From Aeromonas aquatica (GTDB taxonomy: Bacteria; Pseudomonadota; Gammaproteobacteria; Enterobacterales; Aeromonadaceae): a stretch of 64,000 bases of DNA. The notes beneath the pieces were generated by a model that saw nothing but the letters and a program-made list of their open reading frames with translations, did not search any database and was not told the DNA's origin. Positions 54,215 through 63,719 of this stretch are shown piece after piece; the first letter of the stretch is position 1, and each line of letters starts with the position of its first letter. Made by a program: the position numbers and the translations under genes. The stretch covers positions 1 to 64,000 of the forward strand of contig NZ_JRGL01000128.1 of assembly GCF_000764655.1 (NCBI RefSeq), given 5' to 3'.

Positions 54215-55105
54215 ATGGCAATCGTACAACCCAAGTCAGTCAAATACCGGGTGTGGGCAACCCACCTGGTCATGTGGGGCTTCCTCGCACTGATCATCTT
54301 CCCGGTGATCATGGTCATCGCCATCTCGTTTCGTAACGGCAACTTCTCGGTGGGGGAGATCATCCCCTCCGATCCGACCCTGGATCACTGGAAGCTGGCC
54401 CTTGGCATGTCCATCACCAACGCCGATGGCAGCATCACGCCGCCACCCTTCCCGGTGCTGACCTGGCTGTGGAACTCCATCAAGATCGCCGGCATCACCG
54501 CCGTGATGATAGTGGCGCTGTCGACCACCTGTGCCTATGCGTTTGCCCGCCTGCGGTTCCGTGGCAAGCAGACCATTCTGCAGGGGATGCTGATCTTCCA
54601 GATGTTCCCGGCGGTGCTGGCCCTGGTGGCCATCTATGCGCTGTTCAACAAGATTGGTGACTACATCCCCTGGCTGGGTCTCAACACCCACGGCGGCCTG
54701 ATCCTGGCCTACATGGGCGGCATAGCGCTGCACGTCTGGACCATCAAGGGCTACTTCGAGACCATCGACTCCTCCCTGGAGGAGGCGGCGGCCATCGACG
54801 GCGCCACCCCGTGGCAGGCTTTCCGCCTGATCCTGCTGCCCCTGTCGGTGCCCATCCTGGCGGTGGTGTTCATCCTGGCCTTCATCGGCACCATCACCGA
54901 GGTGCCCGTGGCCTCCATCCTGCTGCAGGATGTGAACAACCTGACCCTGGCGGTCGGTGCCCAGCAATACCTCTATCCGCAGAACTATCTGTGGGGTGAC
55001 TTCGCGGCCGCCGCCGTGCTGTCGGGTCTGCCCATCACAGTGGTGTTCCTGCTCGCCCAGCGCTGGCTGGTCGGCGGTCTCACCGCCGGTGGCGTCAAAG
55101 GTTAA
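54215..55105 (+). CDS. malG: Maltose ABC transporter permease MalG
   Basis: 296 residues, exactly the usual length. Six membrane segments, with EAA loop [23 protein letters not shown], and the C-terminal GLTAGGVKG conserved in MalG. Forms MalFGK2 with MalF and MalK. AAGGAGG precedes the ATG by 12 bp from the malF stop. Confidence 0.97.
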   Translation: MAIVQPKSVKYRVWATHLVMWGFLALIIFPVIMVIAISFRNGNFSVGEIIPSDPTLDHWKLALGMSITNADGSITPPPFPVLTWLWNSIKIAGITAVMIVALSTTCAYAFARLRFRGKQTILQGMLIFQMFPAVLALVAIYALFNKIGDYIPWLGLNTHGGLILAYMGGIALHVWTIKGYFETIDSSLEEAAAIDGATPWQAFRLILLPLSVPILAVVFILAFIGTITEVPVASILLQDVNNLTLAVGAQQYLYPQNYLWGDFAAAAVLSGLPITVVFLLAQRWLVGGLTAGGVKG

Positions 55106-55174
55106 GGTTTGTGGCCGGGGGAGTGCGCTCCCCCCGCCATCACGATTTGCAAAGATTCAAGAGCGGAGCTCGTC

Positions 55175-56311
<1,137 letters not shown>

Positions 56312-56347
56312 GAGCGTTCAGGTTTTCCTTGTATTCAATGCCTTTTT

Positions 56348-56370
56348 GCCGGTCGTCAGACCGGCTTTTT
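56348..56370 (+). terminator. Terminator after malK
   Basis: GCCGGTC/GACCGGC stem (56348-56354 with 56359-56365), GTCA loop, five T. A second 8-bp inverted repeat (56374-56381 with 56395-56402) follows before the convergent ppk2 end. Confidence 0.88.
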
Positions 56371-56415
56371 ATTGCCTGCCGTTTGGGATCTGTCCGGCAG
56401 GCATAGCACCCGAGC

Positions 56416-57237
56416 TTATGCACAGGCCTCCAGCGCGGCCGTGATGTCGGGTACGAAGGTCTGGCTGGTCAGTGGGGGGCGCTCATAACCTTCGGTCTTG
56501 ATGGGGGGCAGCTTGATGGGTTCGTAATGGATCGCCTCGTAGGGCACCTTGCCGAGCAGGTGGGCGATGCAGTTGAGGCGGGCGCGGCGCTTGTCGTCGG
56601 CATCGACCACGAACCAGGGGCAGTCCTCGGTATCCGTGTAGGTGAACATGTCATCCTTGGCGCGGGAGTACTCCACCCAGCGAGAGCGGGACTGCAAGTC
56701 CATGGGGCTGAACTTCCAGCGCTTGATGGGAGTGTTGATGCGCTCCTTGAAGCGTTTCTCCTGCTCCTCGTCCGACACCGAGAACCAGTACTTGATGAGG
56801 GTGATGCCGGAGCGAGTCAGCATCCGCTCGAACTCGGGGCAGGCACGCAGAAACTCGCGGTATTCGGCATCGGTGCAAAAGCCCATCACCCGCTCTACCC
56901 CGGCCCGGTTGTACCAGGAGCGATCGAACAGCACCATCTCACCCGCCGAGGGCAGGTGGGCGGCATAGCGCTGGAAGTACCACTGGGTACGCTCCCTGTC
57001 AGAAGGGGCGGGCAGGGCGGTGACCCGGCAGACCCGGGGGTTAAGGGGTTCGGTGATGGTTTTGATGACGCCGCCCTTGCCGGCGGCATCGCGCCCCTCG
57101 AACAACACCACCACTTTCAGTCCCTCCTGCTTGACCCACTCCTGCAGCTTGACCAGCTCCTCTTGCAGCTGAGCGAGGTGGTGTTCATAGGTTTTTTTGT
57201 CCAGGCGCGGGCGTTTCTTGCTCTTTTCCTTCGGCAT
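56416..57237 (-). CDS. ppk2: Polyphosphate kinase 2
   Basis: 273 residues, single PPK2 domain. Walker A is FEGRDAAGKGG (about residues 46-56), Walker B is MVLFDRSWYNRAGVE, and the lid region is KRFKERINTPIKRWKFSPMD. One-domain PPK2 proteins phosphorylate nucleoside di- or monophosphates with polyphosphate. AGGAGA precedes the ATG. The class (I or III) cannot be fixed by eye, though the length and lid fit class I. Monocistronic. Confidence 0.92.
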   Translation of the reverse strand: MPKEKSKKRPRLDKKTYEHHLAQLQEELVKLQEWVKQEGLKVVVLFEGRDAAGKGGVIKTITEPLNPRVCRVTALPAPSDRERTQWYFQRYAAHLPSAGEMVLFDRSWYNRAGVERVMGFCTDAEYREFLRACPEFERMLTRSGITLIKYWFSVSDEEQEKRFKERINTPIKRWKFSPMDLQSRSRWVEYSRAKDDMFTYTDTEDCPWFVVDADDKRRARLNCIAHLLGKVPYEAIHYEPIKLPPIKTEGYERPPLTSQTFVPDITAALEACA

Positions 57238-57339
57238 GCTCTTCTCCTGTTTGAGTCTGATCCAGCTTGCACCAGGGAGGCGTCACTGCCAATAGGGACG
57301 TGCTACACTGCCGCCCCCTTTGCGGCAACAGGAGCAAAC

Positions 57340-58140
57340 ATGAAAAAAGTGATGGAGATAGCGGGTCGTCAACTGGCCTACCTGGACGAGGGTCAGGGCC
57401 CGGTCCTGCTGTTTGGCCACAGCTATCTGTGGGACAGCGCCATGTGGGCGCCGCAGGTTGCCGCGCTCGAGGGGCAATATCGCTGCATCGTGCCCGAGCT
57501 GTGGGGCCACGGTGATTCCGATGTCTTGCCCGCAGGCCCCTGCACCCTGGGAACCCTGGCCCGGGATCATCTCGCCCTGCTCGATGCCCTCGGCGTCGAC
57601 GACTTCGTGCTGGTGGGCCTCTCCATCGGCGGCATGTGGGGTGTCGAGTTGGCAAGAGCCGCCCCTGCTCGCCTCAAGGGACTGGTGCTGATGGACAGCT
57701 TCGTCGGTTGGGAGCCCCAGATCCCCTGCGAGCGCTATCTCGCCATGCTCGGCGCCATCGAGCAACTTGGCAGCATCCCCGAGCCCATCGTGGAGCAGGT
57801 GGCGCCGCTGTTCTTTGCCCATCAACCGGATGCGGCGCTGATGGCTGGCTTCAAGGCTCGGCTTGCCAGCTGGCCAGCGGACAAGGTGGCGAGCCTGGTG
57901 GCGGTGGGGCGCAGCTTCGTGACCCGGGACGACAGAATGGAGTGGCTCGAGGAGATCACGGTACCGAGCCTGGTGATGACCGGCTGCGAGGACAAGGCGC
58001 GCCCGGTGCTGGAGGGTTATCTGATGGCCGAGACGCTGGCTTGTCCCTTCAAGGAGATCCCGGCTGCGGGCCATATCTCGACTCTGGAGAACCCGGCGTT
58101 CGTCAACCAGGTGCTGGCCGAGTTTTTGGCCGGACTATAG
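57340..58140 (+). CDS. Alpha/beta-hydrolase fold protein
   Basis: 266 residues. The fold is read from LLFGHSYLWDSAMW (oxyanion region), GLSIGGMWGVE (nucleophile elbow, Ser near residue 93), and a C-terminal AAGHISTLENP with the catalytic His. The Asp is likely near MTGCEDKARP. Cytosolic esterase or lactonase of unknown substrate. AGGAG lies upstream. Monocistronic, divergent from ppk2 with a 100-bp spacer. Confidence 0.88.
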   Translation: MKKVMEIAGRQLAYLDEGQGPVLLFGHSYLWDSAMWAPQVAALEGQYRCIVPELWGHGDSDVLPAGPCTLGTLARDHLALLDALGVDDFVLVGLSIGGMWGVELARAAPARLKGLVLMDSFVGWEPQIPCERYLAMLGAIEQLGSIPEPIVEQVAPLFFAHQPDAALMAGFKARLASWPADKVASLVAVGRSFVTRDDRMEWLEEITVPSLVMTGCEDKARPVLEGYLMAETLACPFKEIPAAGHISTLENPAFVNQVLAEFLAGL

Positions 58141-58162
58141 TGCTCGCCGTCAATCGATGAAA

Positions 58163-58189
58163 AAGAAGGGAGCCTCGGGCTCCCTTCTT
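58163..58189. terminator. Bidirectional terminator after hydrolase
   Basis: A perfect 12-bp stem (58163-58174 with 58178-58189) with a TCG loop between convergent genes. Confidence 0.85.
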
Positions 58190-58223
58190 GCTGTTGGCGT
58201 TTTCTTGCTACCGGGCGCTCCGG

Positions 58224-59033
58224 TTACCAGATATAACCGATCCCGAAGCCGGCGTAGAGCTCGCCATCGTGCTGGACGATGGGGCTGTTGGCGATGTCGT
58301 TGTCATACAGCTCGTAGTTGGCGGCAAACATGCCGATCCAGTGGGGGCTGAAGCGGTAGCTGGTGATGAGGGCGACCATGGGGGAGAGGGTGGTGCCGGT
58401 GTCCCATTCGGGGCGCTGGGCCATGGCCTCGCTGCCGGAGACGCCGCCGAAGTAGTAGTTCGCCATCTTGTCGCTGCGGATCATCACCCCCATGCCGGGC
58501 ATGATGAGCAGCTTGTCGCGAATGATGGGGAAGTCGGCCCACAGCAGCAGCTCCTGGCCGTTGCTGGTCCCTGTCACGTCCGTGCTGAGGCGGGTGCTGA
58601 GCAGGGCGTAGGGGGTGATCAGGCTGGCGCCTACGCCCCCTTCCAGCTCCCACTCGCGCTCTTCCATCCCCGCGAGCTCGGGGGCATCGTCGGGATCCAG
58701 GTTGCCGAAGCGCAGCCGGCCATAGCCGTAAGCGGCAAAGTTGTCGTCCTTGTGGAAGTAGTAGCGGGCCCTGTCCCCGAGGAACATGAACTGATCGCCG
58801 AAGTAGATGGCGCCGGGCACGGCCAGGGCGGTGTTGTCCTGGCCCTGATAGCGTGCATCCCCGCCGATGACGGCGGCGCCCAGCACCAGCCCCTTGGGGA
58901 CCGGGCTGGTGGGACTGTCCTGCACGAAGATGTCGAGGGAGCCGAGATCGATCTCGGCCCGGACGGCGGGTGCGAGCAGCAGGGTCAACAGGCAGCCGAG
59001 AGGCGCATGGCGCAGGGCACGGAGAGGGGGCAT
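58224..59033 (-). CDS. MipA/OmpV-family outer membrane protein
   Basis: 269 residues with a signal peptide (ending AVRA) and a beta-barrel of about 230 residues. MipA/OmpV features include KGLVLGAAVIGGDARYQGQD, YYFHKDDNFAAYGYGR and the C-terminal YAGFGIGYIW with aromatic end. AAGGA precedes the ATG. Family members act as porins or murein-enzyme scaffolds; function here is unknown. Confidence 0.87.
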   Translation of the reverse strand: MPPLRALRHAPLGCLLTLLLAPAVRAEIDLGSLDIFVQDSPTSPVPKGLVLGAAVIGGDARYQGQDNTALAVPGAIYFGDQFMFLGDRARYYFHKDDNFAAYGYGRLRFGNLDPDDAPELAGMEEREWELEGGVGASLITPYALLSTRLSTDVTGTSNGQELLLWADFPIIRDKLLIMPGMGVMIRSDKMANYYFGGVSGSEAMAQRPEWDTGTTLSPMVALITSYRFSPHWIGMFAANYELYDNDIANSPIVQHDGELYAGFGIGYIW

Positions 59034-59212
59034 GGAAACATCCTTTTAGTCGGGGCCACGGCTGGGGGCACAGGGTAGTGCTGACGATGCTGTCAGTGAA
59101 GCCTGTTTTTATTTTAAATTCAAGTCGATAGAAACATTTCGGTCACCCTGACCTCCCGATGCGTCAGGGGGGGCGCTAAGCGGATCTCCTTGTCGTCGCC
59201 GTCTGGCCACGC

Positions 59213-59244
59213 AGACAAAAAAAGAGAGGCTGGCGCCTCTCTTT
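59213..59244 (-). terminator. Terminator after perM
   Basis: A ten-base stem (59221-59230 with 59235-59244) followed on the minus strand by a run of eight T, about 47 bases after the perM stop. The 59034-59220 stretch is otherwise without a visible gene. Confidence 0.8.
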
Positions 59245-59290
59245 CGTATCAGGTCATCGAGCGGGGTTGATGATCCCGCTTATCTCAATA

Positions 59291-60361
59291 TCAGGCCGTG
59301 GGACGGGGTTGTTCATCCCGCTTGGGCCAGGCATTGAGCACCGCCTTGACCAGGGTCGCCAGGGGGATGGCGAAGAAGACGCCCCAGAACCCCCAGAGAC
59401 CGCCAAACACCAGCACGGCGATGATGATGGCGACCGGGTGCAGGTTGACCGCCTCCGAGAACAGCACGGGCACCAGCAGGTTGCCGTCCAGCGCCTGAAT
59501 GATCAGATAGGCCACCATCAACCAGGCAAAGTCGGGGGTCAGCCCCCACTGGAACAGGGCGACCATGGCGACGGGCACGCTGATGGCGACGAAGCCGATA
59601 TAGGGCACCAGCACCGAGAAACCGACCGCCACCGCCAGCAGCACCGAGTAGCGCAGCCCCATCAGCGCGAAGGGCACATAGGTCGCCACCCCGACGATCA
59701 GGATTTCGATCACCTTGCCACGGATGTAGTTGATGATCTGGTCGTTCATCTCCACCCAGACCCGGTTGACCAGGGTGCGGTTGCGCGGCAGGAAGCGGCG
59801 CAGGCCTCCCATCAGCACCGTCTTGTCCTTGAGCATGAAGAACACCATCAGCGGCACCAGGATGACGTAGATGAGGATGGCGACCACGTTGATAAGCGAG
59901 CTCAGGGAAGCGCTCACCAACTGCTCACCCCCGGCCAGGATGCGCTGGCGGATGTTGTCTATGATGGTCTCGACCAGGCTGACGTCGATGATCTCGGGGT
60001 ACTTCTCCGGCAGGGTGCGCACGTAGTCCTGGGCATGGTTGAGCATGGAGGGCGCCTCCTTGGCCAGGTTGATGCCCTGATTCACCAGGGTCGGGATCAG
60101 CCCCAGGAATGCCATGGTGGTGAGCGCGATGAACAGCAGCAATATCAGGCTGGTTGCCAGGGCGCGAGAGAGCCCGGCCCGTTGCAGCCGGCTGACCGGC
60201 CACTCCAGCAGATAGGCCATCACCAGTGCGACCAAGAGCGGCGCCAGCAGATCGCCGAACAGCCAGAGCACGGCGAAGCAAAATACCAGCAGCAGGAACA
60301 GGGTGACGGCGTCCGGATCGGAAAAACGGGTCTGATACCAGCGCTTCAATACTTCTAACAT
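59291..60361 (-). CDS. perM: AI-2E family membrane protein PerM
   Basis: 356 residues, about eight membrane segments. PLLVALVMAYLLEWPVSRLQR at the start and the conserved ALDGNLLVPVLFSEAVNLHPVAIIIAVLVFGGLWGFWG near the C-terminus (seen as its parts NLLVPVLFSEAVNLHP and GGLWGFWG) are typical of the family. In E. coli perM and bepA are also adjacent and divergent, as here. Transport substrate unknown. Probably co-transcribed with the TusA-like gene upstream. Confidence 0.93.
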   Translation of the reverse strand: MLEVLKRWYQTRFSDPDAVTLFLLLVFCFAVLWLFGDLLAPLLVALVMAYLLEWPVSRLQRAGLSRALATSLILLLFIALTTMAFLGLIPTLVNQGINLAKEAPSMLNHAQDYVRTLPEKYPEIIDVSLVETIIDNIRQRILAGGEQLVSASLSSLINVVAILIYVILVPLMVFFMLKDKTVLMGGLRRFLPRNRTLVNRVWVEMNDQIINYIRGKVIEILIVGVATYVPFALMGLRYSVLLAVAVGFSVLVPYIGFVAISVPVAMVALFQWGLTPDFAWLMVAYLIIQALDGNLLVPVLFSEAVNLHPVAIIIAVLVFGGLWGFWGVFFAIPLATLVKAVLNAWPKRDEQPRPTA

Positions 60362-60443
60362 CGAGGCTTCCTTAGATTACTGGGGTCATGACGACGGCAT
60401 GGCCCCGACGACGGACTGCAAAGGGAGATCGCTGGCATTGGCG

Positions 60444-60689
60444 TCACGGTGACGGCCCGGCCCCGACGACGAGCCGCAAGACGAGACGGCTATCGGACTC
60501 CTGCTGCAGCGACACCTGATGACCCTGACGGCGCAGCCAGGCCGGAATGTCCTGTCTGGAGCCGGCATCCCCCAGTAAAATGAGCAGGGATTGACCAGCT
60601 TGGGCGCCGCGTAGCCAGAGTTTGAGCCGGATCAGGGGCTCGGGACAACGCCAGGGGGTCAGGTCGAGCCGTTCCCATTGCTGTTCCAT
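60444..60689 (-). CDS. TusA-like sulfurtransferase domain protein
   Basis: 81 residues: LTPWRCPEPLIRLKLWLRG carries the TusA CPEP motif (Cys about residue 15), followed by SLLILLGDAGSRQDIPAWLRRQGH. E. coli TusA has the same segments. It may bind persulfide sulphur. The sequence directly upstream on its strand has no Shine-Dalgarno, so translation may be weak or start differently. First of a pair with perM. Confidence 0.85.
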   Translation of the reverse strand: MEQQWERLDLTPWRCPEPLIRLKLWLRGAQAGQSLLILLGDAGSRQDIPAWLRRQGHQVSLQQESDSRLVLRLVVGAGPSP

Positions 60690-60818
60690 AGAGGGAGGAG
60701 GGTTCCATCGCGTGTGTGGTCGTCATTATGGCCGTGATGGCACCGTGAAACAACGCTTGTGAGCCTTGATGGGCAAGGGTATTCTGCCGAAGCCTTTTCT
60801 GATGGAGATAGAGATAAC

Positions 60819-62273
60819 GTGGCACGTTTTTCCCCCTTGATGGCATCACTTCCGCTGCTGGTTTCCATGATGGGCGCCACTTTTCATGCCCAGGCGAGTA
60901 ATCAGCTGCCCGACATCGGCACCGCCGGCGTCGCGGCCCTGCCCATCGAGCAGGAGGTGCGCTATGGCAATGCCTTCATGCGGTTTGCGCGGGCCGGTCT
61001 GCCCATCATCGACGATCCCGTATTGAACGAGTACATCGACGATCTGGGTCAGCGACTGCTCACCAACGCCGACGGGGTGCGTTTCCCCTTTACCTTCTTC
61101 CTCATCAACGATCCCAGCATCAACGCGGCCGCCTTCCTCGGCGGGCGAGTCAAGGTGCACACAGGCCTGTTTCTCTACGCCGACAGCGAGAGCGAGCTGG
61201 CCTCGGTACTGGCTCACGAAATCACCCACGTGACCCAGCGCCACATCGCCCGTTACATGGAGGCGCAGGCCAGCAGCTCGGCCATGACCCTGGCGGGTCT
61301 GGTGGGCTCCATCGCGCTGGCGGTGATCAACCCCACCGCCGGTATCGCCGCCCTGCAGGCGACGCTCGGCCTGTCGATGCAGTCGGCCATCAACTACACC
61401 CGCGACAATGAATACGAAGCGGACCGGATCGGCATGAAGACCCTGTATGACGCCGGTTTCGATCCCATGGGCATGGCCAACTTCTTCCAGAAACTGGCGG
61501 CCGAGTACCGTTACGCCAGCAAGCCGCCCGAGATGCTGCTCACCCACCCCCTGCCGGAGACCCGGATCAGCGAGGCCCGCGCCCGCGCCGGCAGCTATGG
61601 CCAGCGGACGTTACCCCCCAGCCTCGACTTCTGGCTGGCCAAGGTGCGTATCCAGGTGCGCTACGGCACCGAGAACCCGCAGGCGCTGCTCACCTACTTC
61701 GACAGCCGCTTGCAGAAGGGGGACTATCCCCTCAAAGACGCCGCCCTCTACGGCAAGGCACTGGTGCTGCTTCAGCTCAAACGCACCGACGAGGCCGACA
61801 CCCTGATGCAGCAGCTGGCGACCCGTCATCCCGAAGATCTGTTCGTGCTGGATGGCCTGACCGACATCGATCTCGCCAAGGGGCGCAGTGCCCAGGCCAT
61901 CGCCCGGCTGGAGCGATTCCGCACCCGCATGCCTGACAACGAGGTCGTCGTGGTCAACCTCGGCAACGCCTATCTGGAGGGGGGTAACTACAAGAAGTCC
62001 ATCGCCATCCTGGACCCTTATGCCCGCGAGCATGAAGAGAACAGCTTGGCCTGGAGCCTGCTGTCCGATGCCTATCGCAAGGCCGGCCGGATGACGGAGC
62101 TGCACATGGCGCGGGCGGAGACCCTCTCCCTGCGCGGGGACTACCAGGCGGCCATCGACGAGCTGATCGTCGCGCGGGGCACCACCAGCGACAAGCTGAC
62201 CCTGGCCCGCATCGAGGCGCGCATCACCCAGCTGGAGCGTGCGAAGAAGGATCTGGACAGCCTGAAGGGCTGA
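60819..62273 (+). CDS. bepA: Periplasmic beta-barrel assembly-enhancing protease BepA
   Basis: 484 residues from GTG at 60819, giving a signal peptide (MARFSPLMASLPLLVSMMGATFHAQA), with GGAG about 11 bases upstream. Zinc metallopeptidase motif LAHEITHVTQRH, third ligand NEYEADRIGM, and C-terminal TPR repeats (VVVNLGNAYLEGGNYKKS). E. coli BepA (YfgC) is 487 residues and assists LptD assembly or degrades misassembled forms. Divergent from the tusA-like/perM pair. Confidence 0.93.
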   Translation: MARFSPLMASLPLLVSMMGATFHAQASNQLPDIGTAGVAALPIEQEVRYGNAFMRFARAGLPIIDDPVLNEYIDDLGQRLLTNADGVRFPFTFFLINDPSINAAAFLGGRVKVHTGLFLYADSESELASVLAHEITHVTQRHIARYMEAQASSSAMTLAGLVGSIALAVINPTAGIAALQATLGLSMQSAINYTRDNEYEADRIGMKTLYDAGFDPMGMANFFQKLAAEYRYASKPPEMLLTHPLPETRISEARARAGSYGQRTLPPSLDFWLAKVRIQVRYGTENPQALLTYFDSRLQKGDYPLKDAALYGKALVLLQLKRTDEADTLMQQLATRHPEDLFVLDGLTDIDLAKGRSAQAIARLERFRTRMPDNEVVVVNLGNAYLEGGNYKKSIAILDPYAREHEENSLAWSLLSDAYRKAGRMTELHMARAETLSLRGDYQAAIDELIVARGTTSDKLTLARIEARITQLERAKKDLDSLKG

Positions 62274-62295
62274 TCCGCCAACCCGCGTGGGTATG

Positions 62296-62324
62296 AGACG
62301 GGGTGCCGAGAGGCACCCCGTCTT
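62296..62324 (+). terminator. Hairpin after bepA
   Basis: A perfect 11-12-bp stem (62297-62307 with 62312-62322) capped by a GAGA tetraloop, 23 bases after the stop. Short T stretch only. Confidence 0.7.
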
Positions 62325-62405
62325 GTCATGGTGGATTTATATGCTGGTTTTGATGTTTTATACAGGGTTAGATGGCGTTAAATCATGCCTGGATAGCAGC
62401 TTGCG

Positions 62406-62855
62406 CTAGGGTTGCGCCGCCAGTCGGGCCTTGAGGGCGGCGATCTTCTGCTCATCGAGCTCTCCCACCAGGGTCTCCTGCAACTTGCCCTCCCTATCGA
62501 GCAGATAGCTGGTGGGCAGCATCGTCGGCCTGGGGAAGGGGAGGTTGGCCTCATCATCGGGGATCATCAGCGGCACGGCGATATGATACTGCTGTGCCAG
62601 CACCTTCAAGTCGGCCGGGGAGGCGGGATCGAAGCTGATGGCGAGCACCCCGATCTGGCCTTCCCGGTGCAGGGCCGCCAGCAGCGGCATCTCCCGCAGG
62701 CAGGGGGCGCACCAGGGCGCGAAGTAGTTGACCAGCAGCGGCTTACCACCGAGCTGATCCAGGCCAATCTGTTTGCCCGCCCCATCGGTGAAGCTGGGGG
62801 CCGGGGTGCAGGCCCCCAGCAGGCTGGCCACAATCAGCCAACAAATTCGTTTCAT
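62406..62855 (-). CDS. TlpA-like thioredoxin-fold lipoprotein
   Basis: 149 residues from the ATG at 62855; another ATG at 62861 lies nearer the AGGAGG. The lipobox LIVASLLGAC is followed by a thioredoxin domain: LLVNYFAPWCAPCLREMP with the CxxC pair, a cis-Pro region MLPTSYLLDREG, and a final helical tail. It is probably an inner- or outer-membrane-anchored thiol reductase acting in the periplasm. Convergent with bepA and divergent from the arsC-like gene. Confidence 0.9.
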   Translation of the reverse strand: MKRICWLIVASLLGACTPAPSFTDGAGKQIGLDQLGGKPLLVNYFAPWCAPCLREMPLLAALHREGQIGVLAISFDPASPADLKVLAQQYHIAVPLMIPDDEANLPFPRPTMLPTSYLLDREGKLQETLVGELDEQKIAALKARLAAQP

Positions 62856-62945
62856 TTCCATTCCCCTCCTGCTTACCCTGCGCATCGGTTTCCCCTACAA
62901 TAGCGCCATTTCTTGCCCCATCTTGCGATCAATCAGGGAGTTACC

Positions 62946-63296
62946 ATGAGCGAGACCCAAATTTACCACAATCCGCGTTGTTCCAAGAGCCGTGAGACCC
63001 TGGCCCTGCTGGAGCAGCAGGGGATCGCCCCCGAGGTGGTGCTCTATCTGGAACAGGCGCCGAGCGAGGCGCAGATCCGTACCCTGCTGAGCCAGCTCGG
63101 CTTTAGCGACCCCCGCCAGCTGATGCGCACCAAGGAAGATCTCTACAAGGAGCTGGGGCTCGGTTCGCAGAGCGGCGATGCCCTCATTAGTGCCATGCAC
63201 CAACACCCCAAGCTCATCGAGCGCCCCATCGTCATCAAGAATGGCCAGGCCCGGCTCGGCCGTCCGCCCGAGCTGGTGCTGGAGATCCTCAAGTGA
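62946..63296 (+). CDS. yfgD: ArsC-family oxidoreductase YfgD-like
   Basis: 116 residues from the ATG at 62946, with GGGAG upstream. IYHNPRCSKSRETLALLEQQG has the catalytic Cys (about residue 12), and the C-terminal LIERPIVIKNGQARLGRPPE is the ArsC anion-binding region with conserved Arg. E. coli YfgD lies next to bepA in the same way. Arsenate reductase activity is unproven; no ars genes are adjacent. Overlaps the DUF2069 start. Confidence 0.92.
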   Translation: MSETQIYHNPRCSKSRETLALLEQQGIAPEVVLYLEQAPSEAQIRTLLSQLGFSDPRQLMRTKEDLYKELGLGSQSGDALISAMHQHPKLIERPIVIKNGQARLGRPPELVLEILK

Positions 63297-63676
63297 GCAC
63301 CCGCTTCGCCCGTCTGCTGACCCTGGTCGGCTTCTTCGGCCTGCTGGCCTGGGTCATACTGTGGCACCTGTGGCTCTCGCCCCACCCGGATCTCAACCCC
63401 TGGTTGCTGCCGGTGATCTGGACGGTGCCGCTGCTGTTCCCCCTCAAGGGCATAGTGCAGGGCAACCCCTACACCCACGCCTGGGGCAACTTCGTGCTGA
63501 TGCCCTATTTCCTGCACGCCCTGACCCTGATCACCACGGATGAAGGGGAGCGGTGGCTGGCGGTGGTGGAGTTGGTGTTCACTACCCTCGCCTTCGTCGG
63601 CACCATCTACTACGCCCGCCTGCGCGGCCGTGAGCTGGGGCTCAGCATTCGCAAGAAGAAGGGTGAGGCTCAATAA
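63293..63676 (+). CDS. DUF2069 inner-membrane protein
   Basis: 127 residues with about four membrane segments: LTLVGFFGLLAWVILWHLWL, LLPVIWTVPLLFPLKGIVQG, AWGNFVLMPYFLHALTLI and LVFTTLAFVGTIYYARLRG. The order and the LFPLKGIVQGNPYTHAW motif fit DUF2069. The start is GTG at 63293, overlapping the yfgD stop (GTGA). Function unknown. Confidence 0.9.
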   Translation: MSTRFARLLTLVGFFGLLAWVILWHLWLSPHPDLNPWLLPVIWTVPLLFPLKGIVQGNPYTHAWGNFVLMPYFLHALTLITTDEGERWLAVVELVFTTLAFVGTIYYARLRGRELGLSIRKKKGEAQ

Positions 63677-63697
63677 GCCAGCCCCGATCCTGACAAG

Positions 63698-63719
63698 ACG
63701 CCCCTCGGGGCGTTTTTTT
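63698..63719 (+). terminator. Terminator after DUF2069 gene
   Basis: ACGCCC/GGGCGT stem (63698-63703 with 63708-63713) followed by seven T. The T run overlaps the stop codon of the convergent acpH-like gene. Confidence 0.88.
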
